Assembly (NCBI GenBank): GCA_037176885.1
Contig: JAWWNJ010000191.1
Coordinates: forward strand, 62,001-126,000
From: Favolaschia claudopus
Lineage: Eukaryota > Basidiomycota > Agaricomycetes > Agaricales > Mycenaceae
Length of the DNA: 64,000 nt
Reading direction: 5' to 3'
Shown: positions 43,412-55,915 of the stretch, in pieces
Layout: every line of letters starts with the position of its first letter
Position numbering within the stretch: position 1 is the stretch's first letter
The notes under the pieces: model-generated
Told to the model about the DNA's origin: nothing
The model's database searches: none
Seen by the model: only the letters and a program-made list of their open reading frames with translations
Made by a program: the position numbers and the translations under genes

Positions 43412-44895
43412 ATGCTTTTGAGCTATGACTCACCCCTTGGCCGCGGCGTCGGTCGGGTTAGGGCACTCAGTCCTCCATATTCTCCCGAACCATCGGAGGG
43501 GGAGGAGCGTCTTTCGCGATCCTCGATTGTGGGTAGACTGTCACCAACAGGGGAATTCAAAGCTACCAATGGCCGCATCACTCTATTGTTGAAAGACCAA
43601 GAGGACAGGTCCCCTTCGCCGACCTACCGTCCAAACGAGCTGGTGAAGGGAAAGATTTGCATTCAAAACTCTGAAAGCGTGACGGACGTTGTCTTGAAGG
43701 TGAATCCTTCTCAATATGAATACTTTTCAAAAACAATTGATTCTTTCGTATCTGTTCCAGCTTCATGGTCGTTTGGATCTGGCCGCTTCGAACGGGGGCC
43801 AGCCGATTGAACTGGTCAACGACAGCTACACAGTATGGAGCGACAATACTATGGGTGCTACTTGTCCCGAATCTATCCCGTTCTCGTTCATTTTCCCGTC
43901 AACGTTCAAAGACTCTGGCGAACAAATCTGGCCTCTTCCTCCATCCATTCGGATAACACCGCAGGGACCACCGCTCACGTATGTCAAATGTAGCTATATG
44001 CTGTCGATCGTCGTTAGCACTACGCTACATCCCCGGTTCTCGTTGTGGAGAGGTGAAAAGACGTAAGTCTCCGGTATGCTCGGTTTTCTCTACTTTCTCT
44101 TGATCATATTTATGAGATTCGAATTGCAGTCTCAGTGTCGCTGTCACGATGAGACCGACTGCATACCCACCGCGACCAATTACACCTGACACGAATCTAC
44201 TTTCCACAATCAAGACCGCGCCGGAAGAGTGGTATCAAATTTTGTGCGACGTTGGTCATAAATTAGCACAAAAGAATATCGACTGCAATGTATGTCTGCA
44301 TTGACTTTTATTTCGTGCGTGGAATTGACACGAATTCAATTTTTTTTAGCTCTTCATACCCTCCGCCCTAACGTATGGCCTGTCAGATTCAATTCCGTTC
44401 CATCTGCAGATTAGTGGCCCGGCGCCAATCTTGACAGAACTTGTTCGACGACCGTCGCCTTCTGGCAAAGCGACAAAACAGCAAAATAATTTAAATCACC
44501 CCGTTTGCGTACACCTTATGCGTCGTGTTTCACTTCTTGTTCACGGGGAAAGTCAGGATCGAGATACATGTATGGGTGAAGGAGTTCTCTCATTCCTCCC
44601 TCCCCCCATCGCGTACTCCGAGAAGTGCAACCCTCAGGATGCAGCCGTGGATTGGGAAGGTACAGTTCAATGCGACAGCAGCATATCGGTTGGTACTTTC
44701 ACGACAGGTCCTCTTTATGTCAACGTGAGTCAATGTTTTCTGATGAGGCTCGAGGACGTGCTGAGTAAAACATGTCCTGCATGACAGGACTTCATCGTCG
44801 TCTCTATACCTGCGTGGAACGTAATGCATAAGCATCCCATCCAATTCGTAAGTCATACATGGAGGGATGATCCTGGACCAGACGATAGAACATGA
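43412..44895 (+). CDS. Arrestin-like protein (intact paralogue)
   Basis: Five exons (43412-43699, 43761-44062, 44130-44289, 44350-44724, 44788-44895) give 410 residues in frame. A Ser/Pro-rich N-terminus is followed by RLSPTGEFKATNGRITLLLK, KLHGRLDLAASNGG, CPESIPFSFIFPSTF and LPPSIRITPQGP. Then come TIKTAPEEWYQILCDVG and LFIPSALTYGLSDSIPFHLQ. This beta-strand pattern is that of fungal arrestin-like proteins. No PY motif stands out, so ubiquitin-ligase binding is uncertain. The start at 43412 is the first ATG after an in-frame GTG. It is the closest relative of the broken gene at 38484. A transposon insertion now lies between them. Confidence 0.75.
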
Positions 44896-46683
44896 CATCT
44901 TCGCGTCGAGTACCTTCATGTTACGTTTGGTCAAATTATATTATAGCTTCATAAACCACAACTGTACAACTATTATACACTCTATTCGAGATCGCTTCAA
45001 GGTGGAAGCCGCTGTTAGAATTTGTAGAATACGGAAGAGTACGGCACTCACTGTGAGTTACTATTACATTGCTGGTGGTTCCTCGACGTTGTGTATCGAT
45101 GCTTCCCCTTGAAGAATCTTCTCGCCGTGTTCTTTCAGTTCAGGCTAGAAACGCGTCAGAATTGTCTAAATATATAGGTGATATTCAAGCAGCTCGCCTT
45201 GCCCAAAAGCTACGATTACGACATCAACGAGTTAAAGAGAACGAGTAATGCCAGACACGTACAGTTCCTCGGGTTTTCTAGAAGTGAACAGTCCATTGTC
45301 AGAGAATACCACAGAGATACTCGAGGTTTGCTAACCTTGGCAACACCTTTGAACAAAGTCAACGAGACATTCAACATAAACTGAGATGCTGGAATCTACC
45401 TATTACGCGTTCTTTGAATGGAACCATGGGGGGCTGTCCTTCCGTTTGAGCGACAGCTGAGGATTGTGGCTCGCCTGCAGCAAGTCGTCGCACCAGATAT
45501 GAATTGCAAACGCGTTCGACGTACCCGCTTCTCCGCGCGCCATGGTCGTACCGGCGGGCATAGGTTCCGCTGTGTTGATGGTTGCGGGTTCCGTCATGGG
45601 CATAGCTGAAGCCATTTGAAAGGTTTGGTGGTAGTGGCTGGTGGTCGAAAGTAGATGAGCAACGACGCCACTTGCGGACCTTTAAATCATAGCCAGCACC
45701 ATGACGTCAGAGTGGGGCTTAGATTCCCGGGAGATCCATTAGGGTAACCTAAGTTTTCGGTTCATTTGCGTCTATTTTCTGAAATTATAGTCGCATATTC
45801 TACATTGCGAAGGGAAAAAATCTCAACTGCCAGGGGGCGAAATCTTGTTGCGAAACTAAAAAGGAGATCATGATATTGCCTAATCGGGACAGTTCAGCTC
45901 AATCACGTGTGCGTGTTGAATTCGGTGGTTTGAGCCATGCCTGGTGCCATAGGTATGCTATCGCGCTCGTTAGTTCTTCCTGTCTATCCCGTCGTGACTG
46001 TCACGGTCAAGAGACAACAGGTCGAGTTCAAACTACCCTCAAGTTCGTCTTCAAAATTACAGTACTTGAATTCAACTTTTCAAGGGTAAAGTAATTTACT
46101 TTACCTATTGTACCTCGCCTGCCCGTTAATCGGAATGGGGGATAGCATAAATGGCTCTGAGTAGGAAATCAAAGGTCTCGAGTCTCGCTTCTATGGCCCT
46201 CTTGGGAGTTGTTCAACTTGGAGAACACTTGGAATGTTCACTGTCCACTGCTGCGTTCTATAGTATAGTTTGCTAAATGACAGTGAACAACTCTCTAAAA
46301 ATAATTATAGCAGCATGGAAGTTGATGCTAGACTACTAGAGGCTACAAACACTCGTGTGTGCTGCAACCTGCTGCAAATCAGTTTTGAACATTGCTCACG
46401 TGACCAAGTTGAAAAATGGAAAACTGAACTTTAATTCAAAATGTCAACTTGCGGCGGGATCCAAGCGGGATCAACTTCCAGTTAGTTATTCGGACTATTA
46501 TCGCTAACTCCGGGTCGGGGTGGCAATCCGAGTTGCGGAGTGGATGTTAACGAGCTGCATCCGAGTCTGGTCGGTACCCAGCTTTTCGGCACCGCTATAG
46601 TCTACGTAGTTATAAGCCTGTTCAACCTTTCGAGGGGAAGCCGTACTTCTCTACAAGCCATTTCTACTAGCAGCTCTCCAGAT
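44896..46683. other. 1.8 kb intergenic region, no supported gene
   Basis: Short frames (for example 45178-45384 on + and 45403-45615 on -) have no recognisable domain. The one clear structure is the 11-bp inverted repeat at 46235-46289. Old mobile-element debris is possible. Confidence 0.45.
46235..46289. repeat. 11-bp perfect inverted repeat
   Basis: TGTTCACTGTC at 46235-46245 pairs with GACAGTGAACA at 46279-46289 across a 33-base spacer. A further GTTGTTC/GAACAAC pairing is possible outside. It lies about 400 bases upstream of the DUF4334 gene. Confidence 0.5.
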
Positions 46684-47272
46684 ATGACTTCGTGAGTTAC
46701 CTGTTTCCCTAGGCAAGCGCCGAGTATTAAACTCACTGGCATCCGGTATCAGCCCCGAACAAGCGTATCTCGACATCATCAAAGCGGGAGGCAAGACCAC
46801 TGAAGCCAACGCTACCATTATATTCGATAAGCTCAAGCCTATCCAGCCTTCTTTCCTTCTCGGCGAGTGGGAAGGCGCGGACTTTGATACAGGCCATCCT
46901 ATGACACAGCAGTTGAAGACTATGAAGTGGGCCGGCAAGACGTTTCATAGCGAAGATAACGTCGAACCGATGATAGTTCATGGGGCAGATGGGAAGCGGA
47001 TGTTTCTGGAAGAATACGGGCATGCCAGAGTATGGGGATTCAAGTTCTAACAAGAGCCGATAGACGTCTGACCCATATTTCTGCAGATCCGAGAAATTAA
47101 GCATCGCGGCGTCGTCAGTGCCGCTATGATTTACGACGATGAGCCCATCATCGATTATTTTCGCTATGTCGACGAGAACACTGTGGCTGGCATGATGGAT
47201 TGGAAAAATGTTGTTCCCAATTATCATTTCCATTTGACGCGATGTGTACGGTTGACGTCGGGCTTCAGTTGA
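46684..47272 (+). CDS. GXWXG/DUF4334 domain protein
   Basis: Three exons (46684-46691, 46753-47029, 47087-47272) give 156 residues. The first exon holds only ATG ACT TC and is joined to a C-starting exon to give MTSPEQAYLDIIKAGG. The GXWXG motif is in PSFLLGEWEGADFDTGHP. The DUF4334 part follows (KWAGKTFHSEDNVEP, then IREIKHRGVVSAAMIYDDEP, IIDYFRYVDENTVAGMMDWK). Proteins of this architecture occur in bacteria and fungi. Their biochemical role is not established to my knowledge, although a small ligand-binding barrel is likely. The gene has no long ATG-initiated frame, so simple ORF scans miss it. Confidence 0.8.
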
Positions 47273-47447
47273 GAAGCATACAATCTTCCCCAACTTGTGT
47301 TCTGGCGATCCGTAGCATAGAAACAGCGTGTATCAATTCAACTCGAACGTCCCTTCTTAATCTGCACAAGCTTTAGTAATCAGATACTATGCGGCAGTCC
47401 ATGTTACAAAACAGCGTCCGTGTGTTCGTTATCGGAATCATACCGAC

Positions 47448-49419
47448 TCAATTAGTTTCCGCCATCGTAAACTCCGTAGTCGCAAACCCAACCTGCGCAT
47501 TGGTGGTGTCGAAAACCGAGTAGAACCGCTGTGAAGAGTCTCAAGGGCGCTAAAAAAATGGAACTTGGATTACAAACCTGGAGGAAGCCAAACCCATCAA
47601 TGAAATCCAAACCAGATCCACTGTTGCTGCCCATGTCGGCGACAATGAGATAGATCTTGTTCGCCTGGCCTCCCAGCGTCGAGTTCAATGACCGGGGCCA
47701 GATTTGCGCGTTGGGCGTCAGCTCAAGGGTTTGCTAAATTACGCAGGTGAGTTGAGATTCAAGGTTTGGGGGGAATAGACAGTTGAATTTACATCTCCGA
47801 TTTGGAAAAATAGGCTCTGCATATTCTCGAATTGGCTTTCGGTGACAGTGAGCAGACCCGTGGTGCTGAAGTTGAGTTGTTGAGCAATGAGCCTCACATC
47901 GAGACCAACAAGAGTCCATATTTACCTGTCGGCAGTCGCCCCAGTTGCCTGCTGGTAAGCTTGGAATGCGTCGGTGGCGATCATCAACAAAGTTGTGCCC
48001 GTGTCAACCTAAATTTGCATGAATACACGAGACAAAGGGCCGACCAACAAGGCGCATACGATGCCGGCAGTTAAATTCAGGATGGTGTTATCTGTCCCAT
48101 AACTGGCGAAAAAAGGTTTGATATTTGCAAGCATTGTCACTGTCCTCACAGACCTGATGCTCTGATCTATTCCCCAATAGCTACCCACGCAAATGTCCGT
48201 CAGGTCCGCAGGTGAATGCTGGCTCATAACTTACTTGCTAGCCGGAGACGTCGACGTGATAGGAACAAACGAGATGTCTCCCTCGAATTTGGAATTGTCC
48301 GTGCCACCGAAGGTGAGCTCCCCGTTCGCGGCTTCGGTTGCTGAGGTGGTAGGGACGTACGAGATGCCGATGGATTCGGTAGGAATGATGCCTTGTTGGA
48401 AAAGATTGTCTGTAACTGTATGGACGGTGGAGGTCGATTTGACGGTCCCCGAAGTTAGGTCAACAGGGCCGATGCTGAGAAAAACGTGGAGAATAATTCA
48501 GCGAAAAGTTGAACCCGAGAAAGCTGCATACCCGAGAATTCCGTCGACGTCGTTGAATCCACTTGCTTGCGAAGCAACTCCGATGGATTGTTTCTGTATG
48601 ACGAGATCAGGGCCAAGAGTGACTTGATCGATGTCTGGTGAAGGTCAGTGGAGATCATATATAAATTCGAAATTTCGCGATAATGTACATACATTCAGTT
48701 CCGGTAAACTTGAAGGGGAAATCGAGGTCAGGAAACGAATGCCATACTAAAGAAATACCCACTGAGCCTGAGCCATAGCTCACGTTCTGAAAGTTGCCTC
48801 AGAAAGAATTCAGGCCGCTGAATTAAAACACGCACGACTGAGTTGCGAGTATCCGTGCTAGTGGAAGTAGGGTTGTATGCTTTGCCGGCACCAATCCAGG
48901 TATTCGAACTTCCTATGGGCGGGGGATGCCTTAAGACCAAGAAGTGAAAATTCATGGGATCCCATACCGGTATCAATCAAAAGCGTATATTGCGTAGCGG
49001 GCGATCCAACTCCAACACTCATCGTATAGGTAACAGCTTGACATAGAGTGAGTCTAGCGCATGAAAATAAATTAGAAAGGTTATACCCGCATCAGTAACA
49101 TCGACGGAACTATCCCCAGCGGCAGGCGGAGCCTCGGGGCTCGTAGGAGTACCACCACTAGCTGCACCTCCCCCACCAGTGGTCGCCCCTTCGTGACCAT
49201 GGTGGCGATGGTGGTGATGATGGTGAGCCTTCTTCTCGCGGAAAGCGGTAGGACCGTGCGGGTGAACTGGAGGTTGTTTTATCTAGTGCGTAGCGATAAA
49301 CGTGGAAGAGGTCTACCTCCAGCTACAAACTTGGCCGCGCGCGCTTGATCGGCTGCGAGAACGTTTCTAGTGGCGAGTCGGGTTGAGAAAGGTAGGGCTT
49401 TGATAACGAAGTGAGGCAT
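47448..49419 (-). CDS. Polyporopepsin-like A1 aspartic peptidase with His-rich pro-region (copy 1)
   Basis: About fourteen short exons join in frame from MPHFVIKALPFSTRLATRN at 49419 to VGFATTEFTMAETN at 47448. The pro-region has a His run (HHHHHHRHHGHEG) and a Gly/Pro/Ser-rich linker. The first catalytic motif is LLIDTGSSNTW. NVSYGSGS and a 16-nt exon at 48693-48708 (FTGTE) rebuild the flap region. IDQVTLGPDLVIQ and DVDGILGIGPVDLT follow. The second catalytic motif is VDTGTTLLM. The N-terminus is not clearly a signal peptide, which is odd for this family and shared with the paralogue at 59140. I infer an endopeptidase acting at acid pH; its compartment is open. Confidence 0.85.
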
Positions 49420-50861
49420 GTTGGGATAGAGACGTCAGGTCAAGGTGAGCCCTTTTAAGCGCTCCGGGGTCAGAGCCCCACCCAGAATCCATCTGAACTA
49501 CCGTCATTCGGATGACTGCGGGCGTCATACCGTCGAGAGACGAACAAATGGAAGGTGGCTGATTTTAGGACCGTGCGCGATAAGATATATTTAGAAGCGG
49601 GGTTGGCAAAGGCCTAGAATAGCTTACGGTCTTGCCAACGGTTCCCAGTTGGTGCTACTGGGAAAGTGGCCCCGGAAGTAGACCTGAGAGCTCGGGATTT
49701 GAATTCTTCAAGTTGTAAGCAGCCGCCAGCGGTGCCGCTACGGTGCAAAATTGGCCACTTGAAGAGGAAAGAATCCCCTTGATTGGAGTGAGAGGGAGCT
49801 TGCCCGTGCACTGGACAGCGTAGGTACAGCGTAAAAATGCGCCGTGCGTGTGTGCGGACAAGCTGCATCGTGATGTACAAAAACAACCGGAATGTGTCGT
49901 TACCGTCGGAGATTTCCGGGCACGTTTGATCAACCAGTCGTAAGTTTAAAAATCCTCAAGGAAATGCTAGAGATCTTGAACGCAGCGAAATATTGCAGGG
50001 GATAGACATAGAATTACTTGAGCACGCAGCAAGTTTGTTTACTCGAAGATGACCGTCACGGTTGGTCCCGCTTCCAAGAACGCCGCTGGATAAGTAACTG
50101 GCGGCATGATTGCAACTTTATCACGCGTTATTTCCATCTTTCCCGGTGTCCATTCTGGCTAATTCGAACCAATTGGATGCTATGAGTGACGTAGAGGCAG
50201 CTGGAATGACGCCGGTCGCGTTTTGAAGGGCAGAATTGTTGATCCTGAGGCAAACTTGAATAATGGGAAATAGATAACGCTTAGTTCACATGGGGCCGGA
50301 GACCTTGTGATACGTGCTGTAAATAGCTGTTTTCTAACGTTGAAGTTCAAACTAATAGACACCCGTTGCTTATCGTTGCGGGATAAAGGAAATTGAACAT
50401 TTGAACATTGTCACGTGATGCAATGTTGAATTTCTGCTTCCGCCCTGAACGTCGTACGTGCACAGGGACAACACCGAAAGAGGAAACAATGCTCCTAATT
50501 TTTTTACAGGCTCTCTTTGTGAACTCATCTTCACGTTTTAATAGCTATGCTGGTTTAAAAAGATTGTTCAATCTGGCCGCGAGCGTAACCCCACCTACAG
50601 CAATCCAACTGAATTGGGACCAAAGTTTGACCTTACTCGCTCCAGTCCAGACAGGGATGGGGGAGTACACGGAGCAGTAGATTATGGCGAATTTACGGAA
50701 CCCTCCGGTTTGCCTTTGCCGCCGAAGGAATAGTTATTGCCCCTACATAGTAGAAATATAAAACTGTCTCGGATCGTGTGCGCTCGAAACAATGGCTCAA
50801 AATCATAATGATACATAGAAATACATCGGTAAGCTTATGCGACTCTGGGTTTCGTATCGAT
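49420..50861. other. 1.4 kb intergenic region, no supported gene
   Basis: This is the upstream region of the His-rich peptidase gene and the 3' side of the TUDOR-domain gene. Open frames at 49614-49933 on the minus strand lack domain features, so I see nothing else. Confidence 0.45.
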
Positions 50862-51196
50862 TTAATCCTCGCGGCCGAGAATGTTCTTCTCATAGATGGC
50901 AGACGTTTTTCCTGTGTTTGCATTCTCAATCTAGCACGACAGTTAGAGTAAAATGTGACTAAATGACAGGATTCTCACCTCGTAACGAGGATCCTCCTCG
51001 CTGGCGTTAACGTTCAAATCAGCCTGTCTGCCTGGGTGCGTAAGGACACCGCGGATGGTGCCCACAGACTCGGAGGTGTTAGAATCGGGGCCTGCACAGT
51101 AAATTCGTGAGCTTCTGCAAGAGTTTGCACACAATGGCGCGCACCTCCAACAGGCTTGTAACGGACAGTCTCGCCTTCGTTGAATTGCGGGGCCAT
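50862..51196 (-). CDS. Hypervirulence-associated (HVA1) TUDOR-domain protein
   Basis: Three exons (51196-51145, 51091-50979, 50930-50862) give 77 residues. The whole protein is one small beta-barrel domain. It opens with FNEGETVRYKPVGG, passes through ESVGTIRGVLTHPG and DPRYEIENANTGKTSAIYE, and ends in KNILGRED. This matches the domain named after Cryptococcus hypervirulence-associated protein 1, which is common in fungi and bacteria and often occurs as a single-domain protein. In Cryptococcus the gene affects metabolism and virulence, but nothing here shows such a role. The gene is short, and its first ATG follows a TATA box by 90 bases. Confidence 0.85.
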
Positions 51197-51705
51197 TGTA
51201 TGTTTGATCGGCGGTGAAGTAGAAGTAAGTGATGGAAGAATAGACGTGGTGGGCGTTCTGGCTTTTGTAACCAATTAGTGCCAGGTTTTATAGCATATCG
51301 GGCGGGGAGTGTGTCTACAATGTGGATCCCAAGTGATCGTGAAATATCGTCATCTTCCGCTTGTCTGAGCTGCGAAATGGAACCTTTGCGAGCAGGTGCC
51401 AGTGTATGCAGACTAATGCGGCGGGCAGGCGAGAATAATCGGAGACAGGGTACGATAGAGTAGTCCTGCTTGACGCCTTGCCATTGACCTATAGCTATAA
51501 TCAGGTTCCGCCGTTTACCAGACCACTGTCTCGGCTGGAATTTTGACGAATGAAACTGCGGGAAATTCTTTGTTGGCAGACAACGGAAGCCAGCATTGCG
51601 GCGGCTGGCCCTGTTCTTGGTTCCATTCCTAGGCGCCTCGAATTATCAAGCGATAGCACGTATATCAGCGAAACTCGATATCGATGAACATCCGGTTACT
51701 TTGAG
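51197..51705. other. Promoter of the TUDOR-domain gene and GH5 3' flank
   Basis: The region holds the TATA and CCAAT motifs of the TUDOR-domain gene near 51271-51292. No additional gene is seen. Confidence 0.5.
51286..51292 (-). promoter_or_regulatory. TATA box of the TUDOR-domain gene
   Basis: On the minus strand TATAAAA lies 90 bases upstream of the ATG at 51196. CCAAT-like sequence sits near 51271 between them. The arrangement is that of a strong core promoter, but the calls rest on motifs only. Confidence 0.5.
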
Positions 51706-53623
51706 TTAGACCACAGCAGTCGCATTGTCCGTGAGCACCTTATTCAATCCCTCTCTCTTCTCGCACGCCTCGAACCTGAAGCTCCCCGCAATCTCATCAA
51801 GCTCCTCCAAGTTCTTCCCGACAAAATGATCCGCCCACTCTTTAACAAGAAACTCACTCACAAGAATATTCCGCGAGAGCAGTGCAACACGGTCTGGAAG
51901 CCGCCAAACAGGGTGGGGGTAAATTTCCCGATACTGAAGAGGCACTTCTTCGAGCACATGGTCGATGAGAGGTTTGTATATATGACGGACGGCGGTGTCG
52001 TCAGCGCCCCATTGATCGACAGCGAGTCGATGTTTCTTGGCGAGAAAATCGCGGAGGAGGGTCATGTAAGGCGTCGACGTGGAAACGTATACCATACCTA
52101 GTCAGGAGAAACATAAAAGAGAAGGAGACGGGCATGGCCAACTCACCCTGGAATCCAATATCCTTGTACAACCAAATTGACCAACTCAAACGATCCTATA
52201 GAATGCTCCTTATAAACACATGCAATTCGAACCGAACTCAATCCAAACCTTGTTATACAATCCCAACTGGTCCTTGAGAACATGGTATCTTGTCTTGTTG
52301 ATTTCATCGGTCTTTTCGCCTTCATACTGCTGCCTCGCATACACAGGCCCCCACTCGCCATTCCAAACGCATAAACCCCTCTCGTCCAACCACTCTCTCT
52401 TGCCCTGATAAGTGCTCTGCATGCGCTGTTTTTGCGCCTCCGTTCCCTCGTACGGTTCGTGCGAGGCGGGGAAGCCGAAAGGACTATAATCATGAATCGA
52501 ATACGCGGTATTGTCCCAGTTCTTGTAGGCGTCGCCGAAGTGCGAGAAATCTTGAGCCCACGTGTTGCCGTCGAAGAAAATGATGTGAGAAGGGTCAACG
52601 GCGCGGATAGCGCTGTGAACTTTCTTGTAGAATCCGACGACGCGGGTGTGCGCAGAGTCGGTAGGCTCGTTGAGAGGATTGTAACCTTTACCGCACTGGG
52701 CGTCAGATACAACGAGAAGCTGAGAGAGAGACCAAGCAACCTGCGACCCATTTATTCGATTTATAATGTTCTGCGAGTTTTTCCCAAAGCCAAAGTGTAC
52801 GGTCTTGAAAATCTTTGTGGACCCAAACTATGGACAGATTTCTCAATCGATCATCCTGATACCACTGAAATCATGAACTTACAGTTTGCGAGATGTCCGC
52901 CGTGGTCAGAATGCCAGCCTGTATTCTGACCTGGGGTCGTGAACGATAATGAATTTGAAGACTGTTCGTCAAGGACTTACCTCCCGGCGCAGTATGGAGA
53001 TCGAGAATCGTATAGATTTCGTGCTGGGCACAAATCTCGATTACTCTATCCAAGTGTTTGAATCCAGACTCTTTGAGCACTCGAGGGTTCATATCGTCTA
53101 TTATATTGAGGAAAGGGTAAGAACCTTCGCTCTCTCGTGAATGATTCACATTTACCTTCAAAGTGGTGGTAGTTGAAAGGAAGACGAATGCAGTTTAGTC
53201 CGAGAGTGCGAAAGAACTTGGCATCGGCGTCCATGAAAAAGTATTCCAAGAACTTTAGGCGTAGTTCTGAGAGCTGCAGCACGCAACGCAAAAAGAAAAT
53301 CTTGCATACCTTGTCGAAAAAGAACTCCGATTTTTCCTCCCCAATCGCCTCTGCGAGAGCGTGGCGGATTTGAAATTCGCATCCCGGGTAGCCTGCAAGA
53401 TAGTACATTGCAAAAATTCAACGGATTCGAGTTATCACTGCGTCAGAAACCTACCCGAAATAAAGTTCTCCATGCTAGAAAGACAGTGAAGCGTCGGTAC
53501 TATTGCACAGAGCCCAATTGAGCGTGACGAGACGTACTTCATCCAGCCTCCCAACCCCGCCCCACGGAGAACAACTTCGTTTCCTTCATCGTCGACGATC
53601 TTTGTGCCGGAGACCTTGAGCAT
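51706..53623 (-). CDS. Glycoside hydrolase family 5 protein, apparently without signal peptide
   Basis: Many short exons run from MLKVSGTKIVDDEGNEVVLR at 53623 to the stop at 51706. The barrel starts with RGAGLGGWMNMENFI. FFRTLGLNCIRLPFNYHHFE and ICAQHEIYTILDLHTAPGGQ are typical GH5 strands. The acid/base Glu is in GYNPLNEPTDSA. The nucleophile Glu is in CVWNGEWGPVYA. SIWLYKDIGFQG closes the barrel, and a helical tail of about 110 residues follows. GH5 enzymes cut beta-glucosidic bonds (glucan, cellulose, steryl or sphingolipid glucosides, depending on subfamily). No secretion signal precedes the catalytic part, which favours an intracellular substrate. Subfamily cannot be told. Not every splice junction was worked out. 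Confidence 0.85.
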
Positions 53624-54123
53624 GGTCGAAGTGAAGAAACAAGATCCAGAGTGGTGCGAGCCTAAGCATAGCTCGGGTCATGTTTCCAACGACGGTCCGA
53701 GAAAAGTCCGCCACGGGCCGCTCGTAAGTAGGAGTGCACGGTTGGTGCACGGTCGTAGTCTTAACTCTGTAAGATATCAACGACTCAGACGGGCATTCCG
53801 TTATGGAGTCGAGGAGGAAAGCTCAGGTCAAGTTGCAAATCACGCGTCCGGGTCCTCCGACACAATCAACCACTCCTTCACCTCCGCGCCCACCCCAGGC
53901 GCTTTATCTACGATGAGCGTCTGCTCGGGGTGTTGAACGGAAACAAGTCAAGAATTCGAAGAAACGGGCAAGAAACGGGGAGAACAACGATTCGCGATAA
54001 CGTGATCCTGATGGGCTATTTATAATTCTTGTTAAATTCGTGTCAGCGCGCGGATGTGTATGTATTACTGGTGTTTTAGGTGAAACGACATGTATTTATA
54101 CGAGCCCTTGCAGCGCCCTGATT
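53624..54123. other. GH5 promoter and SDR 3' flank
   Basis: A short minus-strand frame near 53930-53840 reads like a protein tail (HPEQTLIVDKAPGVGAEVKE then a stop). I found no start or upstream exon for it, so it is left unassigned. Nothing else is seen. Confidence 0.4.
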
Positions 54124-55485
54124 TTAGCGCTGTGCAGAAAGATACTGGCTAGCGATAGCAGGAACTCTGGAATCAACTCTGCCCAGAATTCCAATCAACT
54201 CGTCCCTAGAAGAAAAGGAATCAGCCGCCATTCTCATAGTCAAACACCAGCTGAATGCACCAAAGTTGATCCTGCGCTTTCACGCCTTCAGGACTCAATA
54301 CAAAGTCCGAAACCTCCGTAACTTGACACGCAGAAATAAATTGACCGCGAAGTGCTTCGGGATTGTCCGCATTAGCCACTGCGCCGTAGACAAGCTGCCG
54401 GCTACCCTGCTCCGCCGGAAAAGCGAAAATATTGAGGAAGATCGCGGTGAAAAGGGAAGCTATTCCGTGTTCTTCGCGCGAGAGTTCGGTTTTGCAGAGA
54501 CCGGGGTTGATGGCATCTATGACGAGGGGCGTGGAAGAAGGGAGACGGTCGTTGAAGGCGCGGACGAAGAAAATGTTAAGGACTAAGAATGTCATTTAGA
54601 TGGCAGTCATCCATTGTGTTTTCGAGATTCGGGGCTTACGTTTGGTCAAGAGATATCGACTCGACATAATTCTGAAAGTAAAATAAGAAGCAGTTGAGAA
54701 AGATTCATAGAAATGGAATGAAATCCACACTCACTTTTCTGTGCAGTATTTGGCGCTTGTCATAGTCTTCAACATATCAGGATTCTCAAGGATTTTCTTC
54801 TCTAATGTCGCCCAGTAATGAACCTAGCAAAATAAGAACTTTCGTTGCAAAGAAGCATCGATGTAACGAACTTCACTGGCAACAACGACAAGTCGTGGAA
54901 CAGTAGCGTGTTGTTCGGCGGTCTTGATCATGGCAGGAAGGAGAAGGAAAGCAAGGAGAGGAGTTGAAAGATTGCTGACTTGCAGACTACGCAAAACGAA
55001 TAATCAGCTGCGTGAAAGTGCTATGAATTGAGATAACGCACGAGACTTCCCAGCCGTCCTTGGTGGCTTCATACTTGCTAGTCGAGAGCGCGGCATTCTC
55101 CACGAGGATATCGAGGCGTCCACCATCGCGTTCGAACTTATTGGCGAATTTCTGGACGGATTCAAAGTCGGCGAGATCTATCAACCATAATTCTGCCTTC
55201 CCGTAGCCAGTGGCGGATTTCAACCCTAAAAAAAGATGAGACACGAAGAAGGCATCAACAAAATGCGGTCAACGTACTGTCCAGGGCAGCGTGGCCTTTA
55301 GACTGGTTCCTGCAAGCGAGAATAAGACGACCCGGATTCATCCTGGCAAAGTGTTTTGAGGCTTCAAATCCGAGGCCAGTGTTTGCCCCGAGAACGATCA
55401 CGGTCTTGCCGGCGAGGTCACCCTTCACAACTGGTGGCTGCTTCGCAAATTGTCCTCGAATAAAGGTAAAGAATGAGAGCTTCAT
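54124..55485 (-). CDS. Short-chain dehydrogenase/reductase (retinol dehydrogenase-like)
   Basis: Several exons join from MKLSFFTFIRGQF at 55485 to SRVPAIASQYLSAQR at 54124. The cofactor motif TGxxxGxG is in VLGANTGLGFEASKHFA, and ACRNQSKG fits NADP preference. The NNAG motif is changed to ENAA. Ser is in VVVASEVHYW, and the catalytic YxxxK is in SSRYLLTKLLN. DAINPGLCKTEL follows as expected. The reaction is NAD(P)-dependent oxidation or reduction of an alcohol or carbonyl; the substrate is unknown. The final exon was reached through an intron starting inside LWW, giving a normal SDR tail. The ENAA change may affect cofactor binding, but many family members tolerate it. Confidence 0.85.
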
Positions 55486-55915
55486 GGCGAGAATTCAGAG
55501 ATGTTGTGGATAGGGAAGTTGAAAAGAAGTGAGCCATTTAAATGGATGAACATAGGACGATTCGGATTGCAGGCGGATCCAAGTCAATCAGCCGAATTTA
55601 GGCGTCACCACCTTGCCGGGTGAGTATCCGGATACTAACCGAGTTGAAAAACCATCAACCATGGATCCAGAATCCCCAAGCTTGAGCAGATTGCTCTGGT
55701 CGCAATTCACGAAGAGCAGGTGCCACAACATCGATCAGTGCGAATAACGGCACATCATCCAAGTTGAATTTGATTACTTACTGTGAAATGACTGTAAAAG
55801 TGCACTTACTTATACTATTACTGCAAGCCTGCCACCATCCATAACGGTCCCAAGCTTTAGTGACATGGGGCTTGCTGTAAGGTATGTTATGTACAATTGC
55901 GACTACCCGGTGCGT
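55486..55915. other. SDR promoter and DUF829 gene 3' flank
   Basis: No gene or strong repeat is seen in this 430-base stretch between two same-strand genes. Confidence 0.45.

Noticed and set aside
45403..45615. 70-residue minus-strand frame, considered as a mating pheromone precursor or small secreted protein
   Set aside because: There is no C-terminal CAAX motif, no signal peptide and no supporting context.
53840..53935. Minus-strand protein-like tail HPEQTLIVDKAPGVG
   Set aside because: No start codon, upstream exon or family could be found. It may be chance or the end of an unseen exon, so it was not called as a gene.
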